Below are positions 8,178 through 15,798 of a DNA stretch of 36,782 nt, in pieces. Numbering within the stretch: the stretch's first letter is position 1; each line of letters opens with the position of its first letter. The position numbers and the translations under genes are program-made. Source of the DNA: Bradyrhizobium oropedii (lineage in GTDB: Bacteria > Pseudomonadota > Alphaproteobacteria > Rhizobiales > Xanthobacteraceae). The notes under the pieces are model-generated. The model was not told the DNA's origin. It made no database searches and worked only from the letters and a program-made list of their open reading frames with translations. Location of the stretch: NCBI RefSeq assembly GCF_020889685.1, contig NZ_JACMYO010000072.1, positions 1-36,782 on the forward strand. Direction: 5' to 3'.

Positions 8178-8299
8178 CCGTCACCCTGAGGAGGCCGCGA
8201 AGCGGCCGTCTCGAAGGGTCGACGGCCCGACCCTCTCCATTCGGCGACATAGGGGCCGTGCATCCTTCGAGACGCGCTACGCGCTCCTCAGGATGACGG
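8178..8299. repeat. Palindromic intergenic repeat, family C (copy 1)
   Basis: Left arm CCGTCACCCTGAGGAGGCC, with GGCCGTCTCGAAGGGTCGAC inside. The right arm has GCATCCTTCGAGACGCGCTA and then GCTCCTCAGGATGACGG. The arms pair as a long hairpin. A second copy with the same core is at 34871-35035. It lies directly after the TadG-like gene and beside a family B repeat. Confidence 0.75.
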
Positions 8300-8307
8300 G
8301 TTAGCAC

Positions 8308-8429
8308 CGTCGTTGCGAGCCACCCGGTCGGCGCGAAGCGCCGCCGGATCACAGGCTCCGTGAACCAATCCATCTGACCGCATGCTCGGACGGATGGATT
8401 GCATCGTCGCTTCGCTCCTCGCAATGACG
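8308..8429. repeat. Palindromic intergenic repeat, family B (copy 2)
   Basis: CGTCGTTGCGAGCCACCCGG at the left pairs with GCTTCGCTCCTCGCAATGACGG at the right. The inner part has AACCAATCCATC and GGATGGATTGCATCGTCGC. It shares its right arm almost base for base with the copy at 1635-1718. It separates the TadG-like gene from the end of argJ. Confidence 0.75.
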
Positions 8430-8453
8430 GAGATAGCGGGCGACCTGTAGCGC

Positions 8454-9713
8454 TTACGACCGGTAATCGCCGTTGATCGCAACGTACTCCTTGGTGAGGT
8501 CGCAGGTCAGCACGCGGTCTTTGGCCTTGCCGAGGCCGAGCGCGACCTTGATCTGGACCTTCGGCGCCTTCATCGCCTCCGACACCTCTTTCTCATCGTA
8601 TGACGGATCGCGCGCGCCGCTCTTGGCGACGCGGATGCCGTTGAAGGAGATCGAGAGCTTGTCGCGGTTGGCGGGTTCGCCGGCCTTGCCGACCGCCATC
8701 ACCACGCGGCCCCAATTGGCGTCCTCGCCGGCGATTGCGGTCTTCACCAGCGGCGAATTGGCGATCGACATCGCGATCTTGCGCGCCGACGGTTTTGTCG
8801 TCGCGCCCTCGACCACGACCTCGACCAGCTTGCGCGCGCCTTCGCCGTCGCGGGCCACCTGTTCGGACAGATTGGCAAGGATCTGCTGGAACGCCTTGGT
8901 GAAGGCCTTCAGACGCGGGTCGCTGGCGCGCGAAATCTTCGGCGCGCCATTGGCTGCCGCGGCGCCGGTCGCGAAGGCGAGCAGCGTGTCCGAGGTCGAG
9001 GTGTCGCCGTCGATGGTCAGCGCATTGAAGGTGTCCTCGACGCCGGCCTTGAGCAGCGATTGCAGCACGCCGGCCGACAGCGGCGCGTCGGTGAAGATGA
9101 AGGACAGCATGGTCGCCATGTCGGGCATGATCATGCCGGCGCCCTTGGCCATGCCGTTGATCGTCACCTTGGCCTTGCCGAGCTTGACGGTCGCGGTGGC
9201 GACCTTCGGGAAGGTGTCGGTGGTCATGATGGCTTTGGCCGCGTCCATCCAGAGGTCCGGGGTCGCGGTCTCCGCGAGCTGCGCCAGCACGCCGTCGAAC
9301 TTGGTGGCATCGAGCGGTTCGCCGATCACGCCGGTGGAGGCGAGGAATACGTCCGAGGTCGAACAACCGACCGCCTTCGATGCGATCTGCGCGGTCAGCG
9401 CGGTGGATGCCTTGCCGGTCTTGCCGGTGAAGGCGTTGGCGTTGCCGGAATTGACCACCAGCGCGCGGGCCGATCCTTTTTTAGAAGATCCCGCGCCCTT
9501 CAGCTTGGCACGGCACCATTCGACCGGCGCCGACGGGCACTTCGACTTGGTGAAGACGCCGGCCACCGTGGTGCCCTTGTCCATCAGTGCGAGCAGCACG
9601 TCGGTGCGCCCCTTGTAGCGGATGCCGGCGGCAGCGGTCGCAAGGCGCACACCCGCGATCACGGGCATCTCGGGAACGTCAGGCGGGGCGAGGGGGGAGA
9701 CGGCGGTGGACAT
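8454..9713 (-). CDS. argJ: Bifunctional glutamate N-acetyltransferase / amino-acid N-acetyltransferase
   Basis: 419 residues from the ATG at 9713 (MSTAVSPLAPPDVPEM). ArgJ moves the acetyl group from N-acetylornithine to glutamate in the cyclic arginine pathway, and bifunctional forms also use acetyl-CoA. The self-cleavage and nucleophile site is the Ala-Thr in KGAGMIMPDMATMLSFIF; cleavage leaves Thr as the new N-terminus of the beta chain. LTIDGDTSTSDTLLAFATG and the N-terminal GVFTKSKCPSAPVEWC block are family hallmarks. The protein ends at the expected INGDYRS. Upstream in-frame residues to 9755 look non-coding. It is followed downstream by repeat DNA and no partner gene. Confidence 0.96.
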   Translation of the reverse strand: MSTAVSPLAPPDVPEMPVIAGVRLATAAAGIRYKGRTDVLLALMDKGTTVAGVFTKSKCPSAPVEWCRAKLKGAGSSKKGSARALVVNSGNANAFTGKTGKASTALTAQIASKAVGCSTSDVFLASTGVIGEPLDATKFDGVLAQLAETATPDLWMDAAKAIMTTDTFPKVATATVKLGKAKVTINGMAKGAGMIMPDMATMLSFIFTDAPLSAGVLQSLLKAGVEDTFNALTIDGDTSTSDTLLAFATGAAAANGAPKISRASDPRLKAFTKAFQQILANLSEQVARDGEGARKLVEVVVEGATTKPSARKIAMSIANSPLVKTAIAGEDANWGRVVMAVGKAGEPANRDKLSISFNGIRVAKSGARDPSYDEKEVSEAMKAPKVQIKVALGLGKAKDRVLTCDLTKEYVAINGDYRS

Positions 9714-9802
9714 CGGGAGGCTTCCGGCTACGGGGAGGGAAGCGCTGCATAACATCTCGCCGACTGAAGCGGGAGAGGGCTGTGGCGCGAACGCGCTACG
9801 GC

Positions 9803-9865
9803 GTCGTCCCGGCGAAAGCCGGGACCCATAACCACCGTCATCAATTGTTCACGCAGGGACGACAG
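9803..9865 (+). repeat. Palindromic intergenic repeat, family A (copy 2, with half copy)
   Basis: GTCGTCCCGGC, GAAA, GCCGGGACCCATAACCAC (9803-9835) is a full unit. An inverted half unit, CGCAGGGACGACAG (9852-9865), follows 16 bases later. Together they have the paired layout typical of bacterial interspersed mosaic elements. The element lies between the argJ start and the terminator of the foldase gene. Confidence 0.7.
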
Positions 9866-9892
9866 TTACGAGTGTGGCCGTGGCGGTGCCCC

Positions 9893-9924
9893 AAAAAGCA
9901 AATGGCCGGGACGAGCCCGGCCAT
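9893..9924 (-). terminator. Rho-independent terminator of the parvulin gene
   Basis: On the minus strand ATGGCCGGG, loop CTCGT, CCCGGCCAT forms a perfect 9-bp stem (9902-9924). It is followed by TTGC and five T (9893-9897). It begins about 30 bases after the stop codon of the foldase gene, the right place and orientation to end its transcript. Confidence 0.85.
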
Positions 9925-9954
9925 CGCGCATTGAAGCTGTTGGTGTCGCGAAGC

Positions 9955-10908
9955 TTACTTCTTCGCCGGCGCCATCTTGTTGTCGGCGGGCTTCGGCGCA
10001 TCCTTGGCCGTATCGGCCGGCGGGGTGGTGGCCTTCGGCGCGTCCTTGGCCGCATCGGCGGCCGGCTTGTCCATGCGCTCGACCTTGGCGGCCTCGCGCA
10101 GCTTGGCGACGTAGTCGGCCTGCGCCTTGCGGGTCACATAGGTCTCGATCTGGGCCTTCACCTGCTCGAAGTCGGGCGCCTTGCGGTTGCGCTTTTCCTC
10201 GACCTTGATGATGTGCCAGCCGAACTGCGACTTGACCGGATCGGAAATCTTGCCCGGCTCGAGCGCGAAGGCGACCGCGGAGAATTCGGGCACCATCTGC
10301 TCCTTGGTGAAGAAGCCGAGGTCGCCGCCGTCAGAGGCGCCGGGATCCTTGGACTTCTTCTTGGCGAGCTCGGCGAAGTCCGCGCCCTTGTCGAGCTCGG
10401 CCTTGATCGCCTTGGCCTCGTCCTCGGTCTCGACCAGGATGTGGCGGGCGCGCACTTCCTGCTCGCCGGTGATCTGCTTGGAGGCCTCTTCATAGACCTT
10501 CTTCATGGCGTCGTCGGTGGTCGCGGCCTTGCCCTCGCTGGCGAGCAGGCTGTCCATCAACAGGCGGTTGCGGGTGAAGGCGAGCCGCTTCTTGAAGTCG
10601 TCATTGTTCTCGATCTTCTTGTCCTCGGCGGCCTTGGACACGATCTTCATGTCGATCAGGAAGGACAGCACATTGTCCTTCTTGGCCGCCGGGTCCATCT
10701 GCGCCAGGCTCGGGCCGAGTTCCTCCTCGGCGAGCGCCACGTCGCTGGCGTGGATCTCGGAACCGTTGACCTTCGCCAGCACCGGGTCGGATTCCGCGGC
10801 GCGGACCGGAAGGCCGGCAGCCAGCACTGCGACAAGACAGCCCGTGGCGGCCAGGGTGGCGAGGCCGAGGCGCAGGCCGGTTTTGGTTTCCGGGGGCGAG
10901 GTGGTCAT
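9955..10908 (-). CDS. Periplasmic parvulin-type peptidylprolyl isomerase
   Basis: 317 residues from the ATG at 10908 (MTTSPPETKTGLRLGLATLA). An N-terminal signal segment (about residues 12-38, ending GLPVRA) sends it to the periplasm. A SurA/PrsA-like chaperone region follows. The parvulin domain spans roughly residues 150-245, with VRARHILVETEDEAKAIKAE, FAELAKKKSKDPGASDGGDL, GFFTKEQMVPEF and FGWHIIKVEEKR. The C-terminus is a low-complexity Ala/Lys/Pro/Asp tail. It catalyses prolyl cis-trans isomerisation and helps fold exported proteins. It diverges from secA, so a folding helper sits beside the export motor. It has a good promoter and its own terminator. Confidence 0.92.
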   Translation of the reverse strand: MTTSPPETKTGLRLGLATLAATGCLVAVLAAGLPVRAAESDPVLAKVNGSEIHASDVALAEEELGPSLAQMDPAAKKDNVLSFLIDMKIVSKAAEDKKIENNDDFKKRLAFTRNRLLMDSLLASEGKAATTDDAMKKVYEEASKQITGEQEVRARHILVETEDEAKAIKAELDKGADFAELAKKKSKDPGASDGGDLGFFTKEQMVPEFSAVAFALEPGKISDPVKSQFGWHIIKVEEKRNRKAPDFEQVKAQIETYVTRKAQADYVAKLREAAKVERMDKPAADAAKDAPKATTPPADTAKDAPKPADNKMAPAKK

Positions 10909-10967
10909 GCAAAATCCTTGTCTCAAAGGGGGGAAGCTCGAGCGGGGCGGACACTCGCCCAATCGTG

Positions 10968-10996
10968 TTACATTGGCAACGCGAAAGTCTTGTCAA
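10968..10996 (-). promoter_or_regulatory. Sigma-70-type promoter for the parvulin gene
   Basis: On the minus strand TTGACA (10991-10996) is followed, after exactly 17 bases, by ATGTAA (10968-10973) as the -10 element. Transcription would start near 10960, about 50 bases before the ATG at 10908. The -35 box is a perfect consensus; the -10 is weaker. Confidence 0.6.
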
Positions 10997-11026
10997 AATG
11001 ATGAATTCCTTGACATCTTGGCGGCG

Positions 11027-11055
11027 TTGACAACCCCCCGACCGGGCCATATCTC
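11027..11055 (+). promoter_or_regulatory. Probable sigma-70-type promoter for secA
   Basis: TTGACA (11027-11032), a 17-base spacer and TATCTC (11050-11055) face secA. A second TTGACA at 11010-11015 lacks a good -10. A start near 11062 would give a leader of about 225 bases before the secA ATG. This is pattern-based only. Confidence 0.45.
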
Positions 11056-11064
11056 TGGCCGACC

Positions 11065-11187
11065 ATGTCAGCGGTGAGAGCGCTTATTTTGCTGCGTTTT
11101 TCGCCGTTGAACCCAGGATGGCCTGTTTCCCACTCAATTGGCGGAGGAGCCCCGGGTCGGGGCTCGAACCGCAGCGCGTCACGGTGA
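11065..11187 (+). CDS. Possible 40-residue leader peptide ORF in the secA 5' region
   Basis: An ATG at 11065 opens a 40-codon frame starting MSAVRALILLRFSPLNPGWP and ending with TGA at 11185-11187, about 100 bases before secA. It has a short hydrophobic stretch (VRALILL) followed by a Gly/Pro/Arg/Ser-rich tail. A GC-rich hairpin (GAGCCCC, loop GGGTC, GGGGCTC; 11147-11165) lies inside its 3' half. Some bacteria control secA through a translated leader, so this layout is suggestive. However, the ATG lies almost at the predicted transcription start, no ribosome site is visible, and chance cannot be excluded. Confidence 0.2.
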   Translation: MSAVRALILLRFSPLNPGWPVSHSIGGGAPGRGSNRSASR

Positions 11188-11288
11188 GTTGATAGGCGAT
11201 CCGGCGGACCATCTCAGGCTGTATTCCAAGACTTGAAATCCAACACTGAACCAAGACCGAACTCGAGACCGAAGAACAGGAATTTCGC

Positions 11289-14152
11289 ATGATCGGCGCG
11301 CTCGCCCGCAAGTTTTTCGGCTCCGCCAACGACCGTCGGGTCAAAGGGTACCAGTCCCGCGTCAGCGCCATCAACGCGCTGGAGCCCGAGCTCGTCAAAC
11401 TGTCCGACGACGAACTCAAGGCCCGCACCGCCGAATTCAAGCAGCAGCTCGCGAGCGGCAAGACGCTGGACGACCTTCTGGTTCCGGCCTTCGCCACGGT
11501 GCGCGAGGCGGCCAAGCGGACGCTCGGCCAGCGCCATTTCGACGTTCAGCTGATCGGCGGCATGGTGCTGCACGAGGGCGACATCGCCGAGATGAAGACC
11601 GGTGAAGGCAAGACGCTGGTCGCGACCCTTGCGGTCTACCTCAACGCGCTCGCCGGCAAGGGCGTTCATGTCGTCACCGTCAACGACTACCTCGCCCGCC
11701 GCGACTCCGGCTGGATGGGCCAGATCTATGCGTTCCTCGGGTTGACCACCGGCGTGATCGTGCACGGCCTCGACGACGCCGAGCGCAAGGCGGCCTATGC
11801 CTGCGACATCACCTACGGCACCAACAACGAATACGGCTTCGACTATCTGCGCGACAACATGAAGTATCGCCTGGAGGACATGGTCCAGCGCGAGCACTTC
11901 TACGCGATCGTCGACGAAGTCGACTCCATCCTGATCGACGAGGCGCGCACGCCGCTGATCATCTCCGGCCCGCTCGACGACCGTTCGGATTTCTACAACA
12001 CCATCGACACCTTCATGCCGATGCTCGTCAAGAAGGATGACTACGAGGTCGACGAGAAGCAGCGCACCGTGACGCTGACCGAAGGCGGCATGGAGAAGCT
12101 CGAGAACCTGCTGCGCGATGCCGGCCAGCTCAAGGGCGACTCGCTGTACGACGTCGAGAACGTCTCGGTCGTGCATCACGTCAACCAGGCGCTGCGCGCC
12201 CACACGCTGTTCACGCGCGACAAGGACTACATCGTTCGCGATGACGAGGTCGTCATCATCGACGAGTTCACCGGCCGCATGATGCAGGGTCGGCGCTATT
12301 CGGAGGGCCTGCACCAGGCGCTGGAAGCCAAGGAGCACGTCACGGTCCAGCCCGAGAACCAGACGCTGGCCTCGATCACCTTCCAGAACTATTTCCGAAT
12401 GTACCAGAAGCTGTCCGGCATGACCGGCACGGCGCTGACCGAAGCCGACGAACTGTTCGACATCTACAAGCTTGAAGTCGTCGAGATCCCGACCAACCTG
12501 CCGGTGGCGCGTCTCGACGAGGACGACGAGGTCTACCGTACCCAGAACGAGAAGTACGCCGCGATCCTTGCCGAGATCGAGCGCGCCAACAAGCGGCTGC
12601 AGCCGGTGCTGGTCGGCACGGCGTCGATCGAGAAGTCGGAAGTGCTGGCCGAGTACCTCAAGAAGCACGGCTACAAGCAGATCGATTTCGGCTCCGAGTC
12701 CGGCATGGACAAGCTTTATGCGGCCGCCCGCGCGGCAAGCCGGCAAAACTGTTCGCGGTGCTGAACGCGCGCTTCCACGAGCAGGAAGCCTATATCGTCG
12801 CCGAAGCCGGCGTGCCGGGCGCGATCACGATCGCGACCAACATGGCCGGCCGCGGCACCGACATCAAGCTCGGCGGCTCGCTCGAGATGCGAATTCAGCA
12901 GGAGACCGCTGACATCACCGACGAGGCCGAGAAGGCCAAGAAGATCGAGCAGATCAAGGCCGACATCGAGCGCTTCCGCGAGATCGTGCTGAAGGCGGAG
13001 GAGGACTTCGAGGTCGAGCCTGCCAAGGGCAACAAGCCCGCCAAGACCGTGAAGAAGCCGGGCGGCCTCTACATCATCGGCTCCGAGCGCCACGAATCCC
13101 GCCGCATCGACAACCAGCTGCGCGGCCGTTCCGGCCGTCAGGGCGACCCCGGTCGCTCGAAGTTCTTCCTGTCGCTGGAAGACGACCTGATGCGCATCTT
13201 CGGCTCCGACCGGCTCGACAGCATGTTGCAGCGGCTCGGCCTGCAGGAAGGCGAGGCCATCATCCATCCGTGGATCAACAAGGCACTCGAGAAGGCGCAG
13301 CAGAAGGTCGAGGCGCGCAACTTCGACATCCGCAAGAACCTGCTCAAGTTCGACAACGTCCAGAACGACCAGCGCAAGGTGATCTTCGACCAGCGCGTCG
13401 ACCTGATGAAGGACGACAGCGTCGTCGAGACCGTGACCGACATGCGCCATGCCTTCGTCGAGGACGTGGTCACCAAGCACATCCCCGAGCACGCCTATGC
13501 CGAGCAGTGGGACACCGCGGGGCTGAAGGAAGAGCTGAAGCGCGTGCTCGATGTCGATCTGCCGGTCGACGAATGGGCCAAGGAAGAGGGCATCGCCGAC
13601 GAGGAGCTGCTCAACCGCATCGAGACCCATGTCGACGAGCGCATGGCGGCGAAGGTCGCGCAATGGGGTCCCGACGTGATGCGTTACGTCGAGAAGACCA
13701 TCCTGTTGCAGACGCTCGACCATCTCTGGCGCGAGCACCTGATCATGCTCGACCATCTGCGCCAGGTGATCGGCCTGCGCGGCTACGGCCAGCGCGATCC
13801 GTTGCAGGAGTACAAGACCGAGGCCTTCAACCTGTTCCAGGAGATGAGCGCGCATCTGCGCGAGGCGGTCACCGCGCAGCTGATGCGGGTCGAGATCGTC
13901 CCGCCGGACGAGCCGCCGCAGCCGCTGCCGATGATGGAAGCGCACAAGCTCGATCCCAACACCGGCGAGGACGAGTTCGCACGCGCCAGCCTCACCGAAG
14001 CGACCTACGCCCAGGCCTCGCTGGCGCCGGCAATGTCCGCCGCCGACCGCAATCCGAACGATCCCACAAGCTGGGGCAAGGTCGGCCGCAACGAGGATTG
14101 CCCTTGCGGGTCAGGCAAGAAGTACAAGCACTGCCACGGGCGGTACGCGTAA
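11289..14152 (+). CDS. secA: Preprotein translocase ATPase SecA, interrupted by an apparent 1-base deletion
   Basis: SecA drives export through SecYEG by ATP hydrolysis. The first part (11289-12764) holds Walker A (EMKTGEGKTLVATLAVYLNA), VNDYLARRDSGWMG, the DEVDSILIDEARTPLIISG Walker B region and the preprotein-binding domain. The second part, in the next frame, holds nucleotide-binding domain 2 (ITIATNMAGRGTDIKLGG; GRSGRQGDPGRSKFFLSLED), the scaffold and wing, and a C-terminal zinc SEC-C motif (CPCGSGKKYKHCHG). After AAARA at 12732-12734 the written frame gives ASRQNCSRC and a stop. One added G at 12734-12735 restores GKPAKLFAVLNARFHEQEAY and one protein of 954 residues, normal for the genus. 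No slippery heptamer is present. The start ATG is preceded by CAGGAA. Confidence 0.95.
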
Positions 14153-14178
14153 CGCAGTTCGACCGGTGAGTTCAGGCG

Positions 14179-14313
14179 TCACCGCTTGGCGAGAGGGCAT
14201 CCGTCCTCGCCCGCCGGGCGAAACGCCTGATCGCCCGGAATCTGTGCGGTGGCTGTCCCGCCGCAGGAGAATGCCAGACAGCCCAACAGCACCGCGAGAT
14301 GTGGCAACCTCAT
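14179..14313 (-). CDS. Possible 44-residue secreted peptide
   Basis: ATG at 14313, preceded by GAGGTG at a five-base distance, opens a 44-codon frame. Residues 1-24 look like a signal peptide (basic start, hydrophobic LAVLLGCLAF, end ATAQ). The mature part is IPGDQAFRPAGEDGCPLAKR, 20 residues with one cysteine. The good ribosome site and signal-like start support a real gene. Its short length and lack of a known family argue for caution. It is convergent with secA, whose stop lies 27 bases away. Confidence 0.35.
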   Translation of the reverse strand: MRLPHLAVLLGCLAFSCGGTATAQIPGDQAFRPAGEDGCPLAKR

Positions 14314-14608
14314 GGTTCACCTCGGTGTCGGAGTGGACGGCGCCGATCCTACTTGTTCTTCATTCTATTATCGACGGACGAATAGGAAGGTGCCAAACCG
14401 GGTGAACCCTGCGCGTCACTTCCCAAGATGCTGCCGACCAAACTGGTGCTTGCTGACCTTCGGAGGTACCGCGAATGGATGATGCTCGCAATCTTGCGGT
14501 GCAAGCACCGCCACGGAAGGTACACGTAAGCTGCGAGTGCAATGAGTCGGGCGTGCGGAGCAGACGTGCGCAATTCATCGCGCCTGCTCTTCGTCCGATG
14601 GCCGTCGG
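14314..14608. other. Gene-poor, lower-GC stretch with a decayed copy of the secA 3' end
   Basis: About 295 bases with no convincing gene. Positions 14499-14529 match the last 31 bases of secA (14122-14152) at 26 of 31 positions, both ending in TAA. They would encode CKHRHGRYT in place of YKHCHGRYA. A CTTGCGG just upstream (14493) matches the one in the CPCG codons of secA, as if about 15 bases between were lost. The rest, such as the A/T-rich stretch 14348-14390, shows nothing recognisable. Confidence 0.5.
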
Positions 14609-14989
14609 TTATTTCGGGGTGTCGTAAAGCGGCTTGCCCTTGTCGACAATATGGACGGTCAGCAGCTTGATCGTCTTGTCGCCGACGACCTTGTAGGCGC
14701 CGTGTGGCGTATTCCGTACGTTGAAGCCAACGGCACCGGTCGGAACGGGCAGCTGCTTTCCATCAGGCAATTCGATGGTCCCACCCTCGAGGAAGTAATA
14801 GGATTCATCGCCGTGATGGATGTGCAGTGTTGAGATGTCACCGGGCTTCAACTCGCTGATGCTCGTGACGACTTCCATGTTCGTCCCGGTCAGGTCGCCA
14901 CGCTTCAGCTCTTTTCGAAACGGTGAGTCCTGTGCGCTTGCCGACGTGACCAGCATTGCAGCCAAAGCAATTCCGATGATCGCCTTCAT
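14609..14989 (-). CDS. Secreted cupin-domain protein
   Basis: 126 residues. The ATG at 14989 begins a signal peptide (MKAIIGIALAAMLVTSASA, cut before QDSPF). The rest is a single cupin barrel: LKPGDISTLHIHHGDESYYFLEGG carries the metal-binding HxH and the downstream Glu of cupin motif 1, and NTPHGAYKVVGDKTIKLLTVH forms motif 2 with its His. Secreted one-domain cupins bind a metal, but the reaction is unknown. An in-frame extension to 15061 lacks signal character and is rejected. Hand-counted GC (about 53% in 14821-14880) is well below that of the neighbours, suggesting acquisition. Confidence 0.82.
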   Translation of the reverse strand: MKAIIGIALAAMLVTSASAQDSPFRKELKRGDLTGTNMEVVTSISELKPGDISTLHIHHGDESYYFLEGGTIELPDGKQLPVPTGAVGFNVRNTPHGAYKVVGDKTIKLLTVHIVDKGKPLYDTPK

Positions 14990-15178
14990 GGAAATCGTGC
15001 CTCCCTGGAAACAGCGCGAAGTATCGCCACCCAGCTTCTTGGAAATTTCGCGTGCCGACAAGATCGTTGCGCTGACCTTGCTACATTCCGCATCGCAAAC
15101 GCGAGCCTGGTCTCACCTGAGAAGACGCGATCGCGACGCGGCGGACCATTGGCCCGCCCGTCGCAGGCGCATCGCCGT

Positions 15179-15613
15179 TCAGCCGGCGTAAGCCTTGTCG
15201 AGATCGGCGATCACGATCTTCTGCATCTTCAGCATCGCCTGCATGACGCGGTCGGCCGCCTTGCGGTCGGGGTCGCTGAGATAGCGGCTCAGTGCTGTCG
15301 GGATCACCTGCCAGGACAGGCCGAAGCGGTCCTTCAGCCAGCCGCAGCGCGATTCCTGGCCGCCATCGGTGAGCTTGCCCCAGAAATAATCTACCTGCTC
15401 CTGGGTCTCGACGCTGAGGAAGAACGACACCGCCTCGTTGAACTTGTGCTGCGGCCCGCCATTGAGCGCATAGAACCGCTGCCCCTCGAGCTCGAAGCTC
15501 GCCATGAAGTCGCTGACGGTCTCGATCTCGGCGTTCGGGAACACCGATTTGTAGAAGGCGACGGCATCGCGGACGTTGTTGTCGAGCCAAAGGAACGGCG
15601 TGATCGAAGTCAT
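15179..15613 (-). CDS. VOC-superfamily protein, PhnB / 3-demethylubiquinone-methyltransferase-like fold
   Basis: 144 residues from ATG 15613 (MTSITPFLWLDNNVRDAVAF). It matches the PhnB-like vicinal-oxygen-chelate family: FLWLDNNVRDAVAFYKSVFP at the start, then FYALNGGPQHKFNEAVSFFL, and KDRFGLSWQVIPTALSRYLS with the family's FGLSWQVIP. Despite the Pfam name, it is not the ubiquinone methyltransferase UbiG. Members are small cytosolic dimers of uncertain function. The C-terminal VMQAMLKMQKIVIADLDKAY is typical. It stands alone between the cupin gene and a putative outer-membrane protein gene. Confidence 0.85.
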   Translation of the reverse strand: MTSITPFLWLDNNVRDAVAFYKSVFPNAEIETVSDFMASFELEGQRFYALNGGPQHKFNEAVSFFLSVETQEQVDYFWGKLTDGGQESRCGWLKDRFGLSWQVIPTALSRYLSDPDRKAADRVMQAMLKMQKIVIADLDKAYAG

Positions 15614-15798
15614 GGGCGGAGTCCTTGTTGACCGGGAGGGGACGGACCTTCGCGCCGGAGCGCAAAGGCGATACCGCGGGCGGGCCCAGGGCGGGCAGGG
15701 GTCCGTTCGCGGCGTTCGCTCCTGAGGACGAACCGGCAAGCGATCCTCCGACATTGGCCGGTCGGTTTTTCTGTGGTCCGCGGCAAGGCCCTAAGGCG

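Noticed and set aside
8178..8429. CRISPR-like repeat array
   Set aside because: The repeats are two different hairpin families without regular spacers.
12720..12764. Programmed -1 frameshift in secA
   Set aside because: No X XXY YYZ slippery site and no downstream stem; relatives read straight through, so a missing base is simpler.
12716..13945. Minus-strand frame of 409 codons opposite secA
   Set aside because: Antisense shadow of a conserved gene, with no start signal or family pattern.
15179..15613. Ubiquinone methyltransferase
   Set aside because: The Pfam name is misleading; the sequence is a VOC/PhnB-like protein without a SAM-binding motif.
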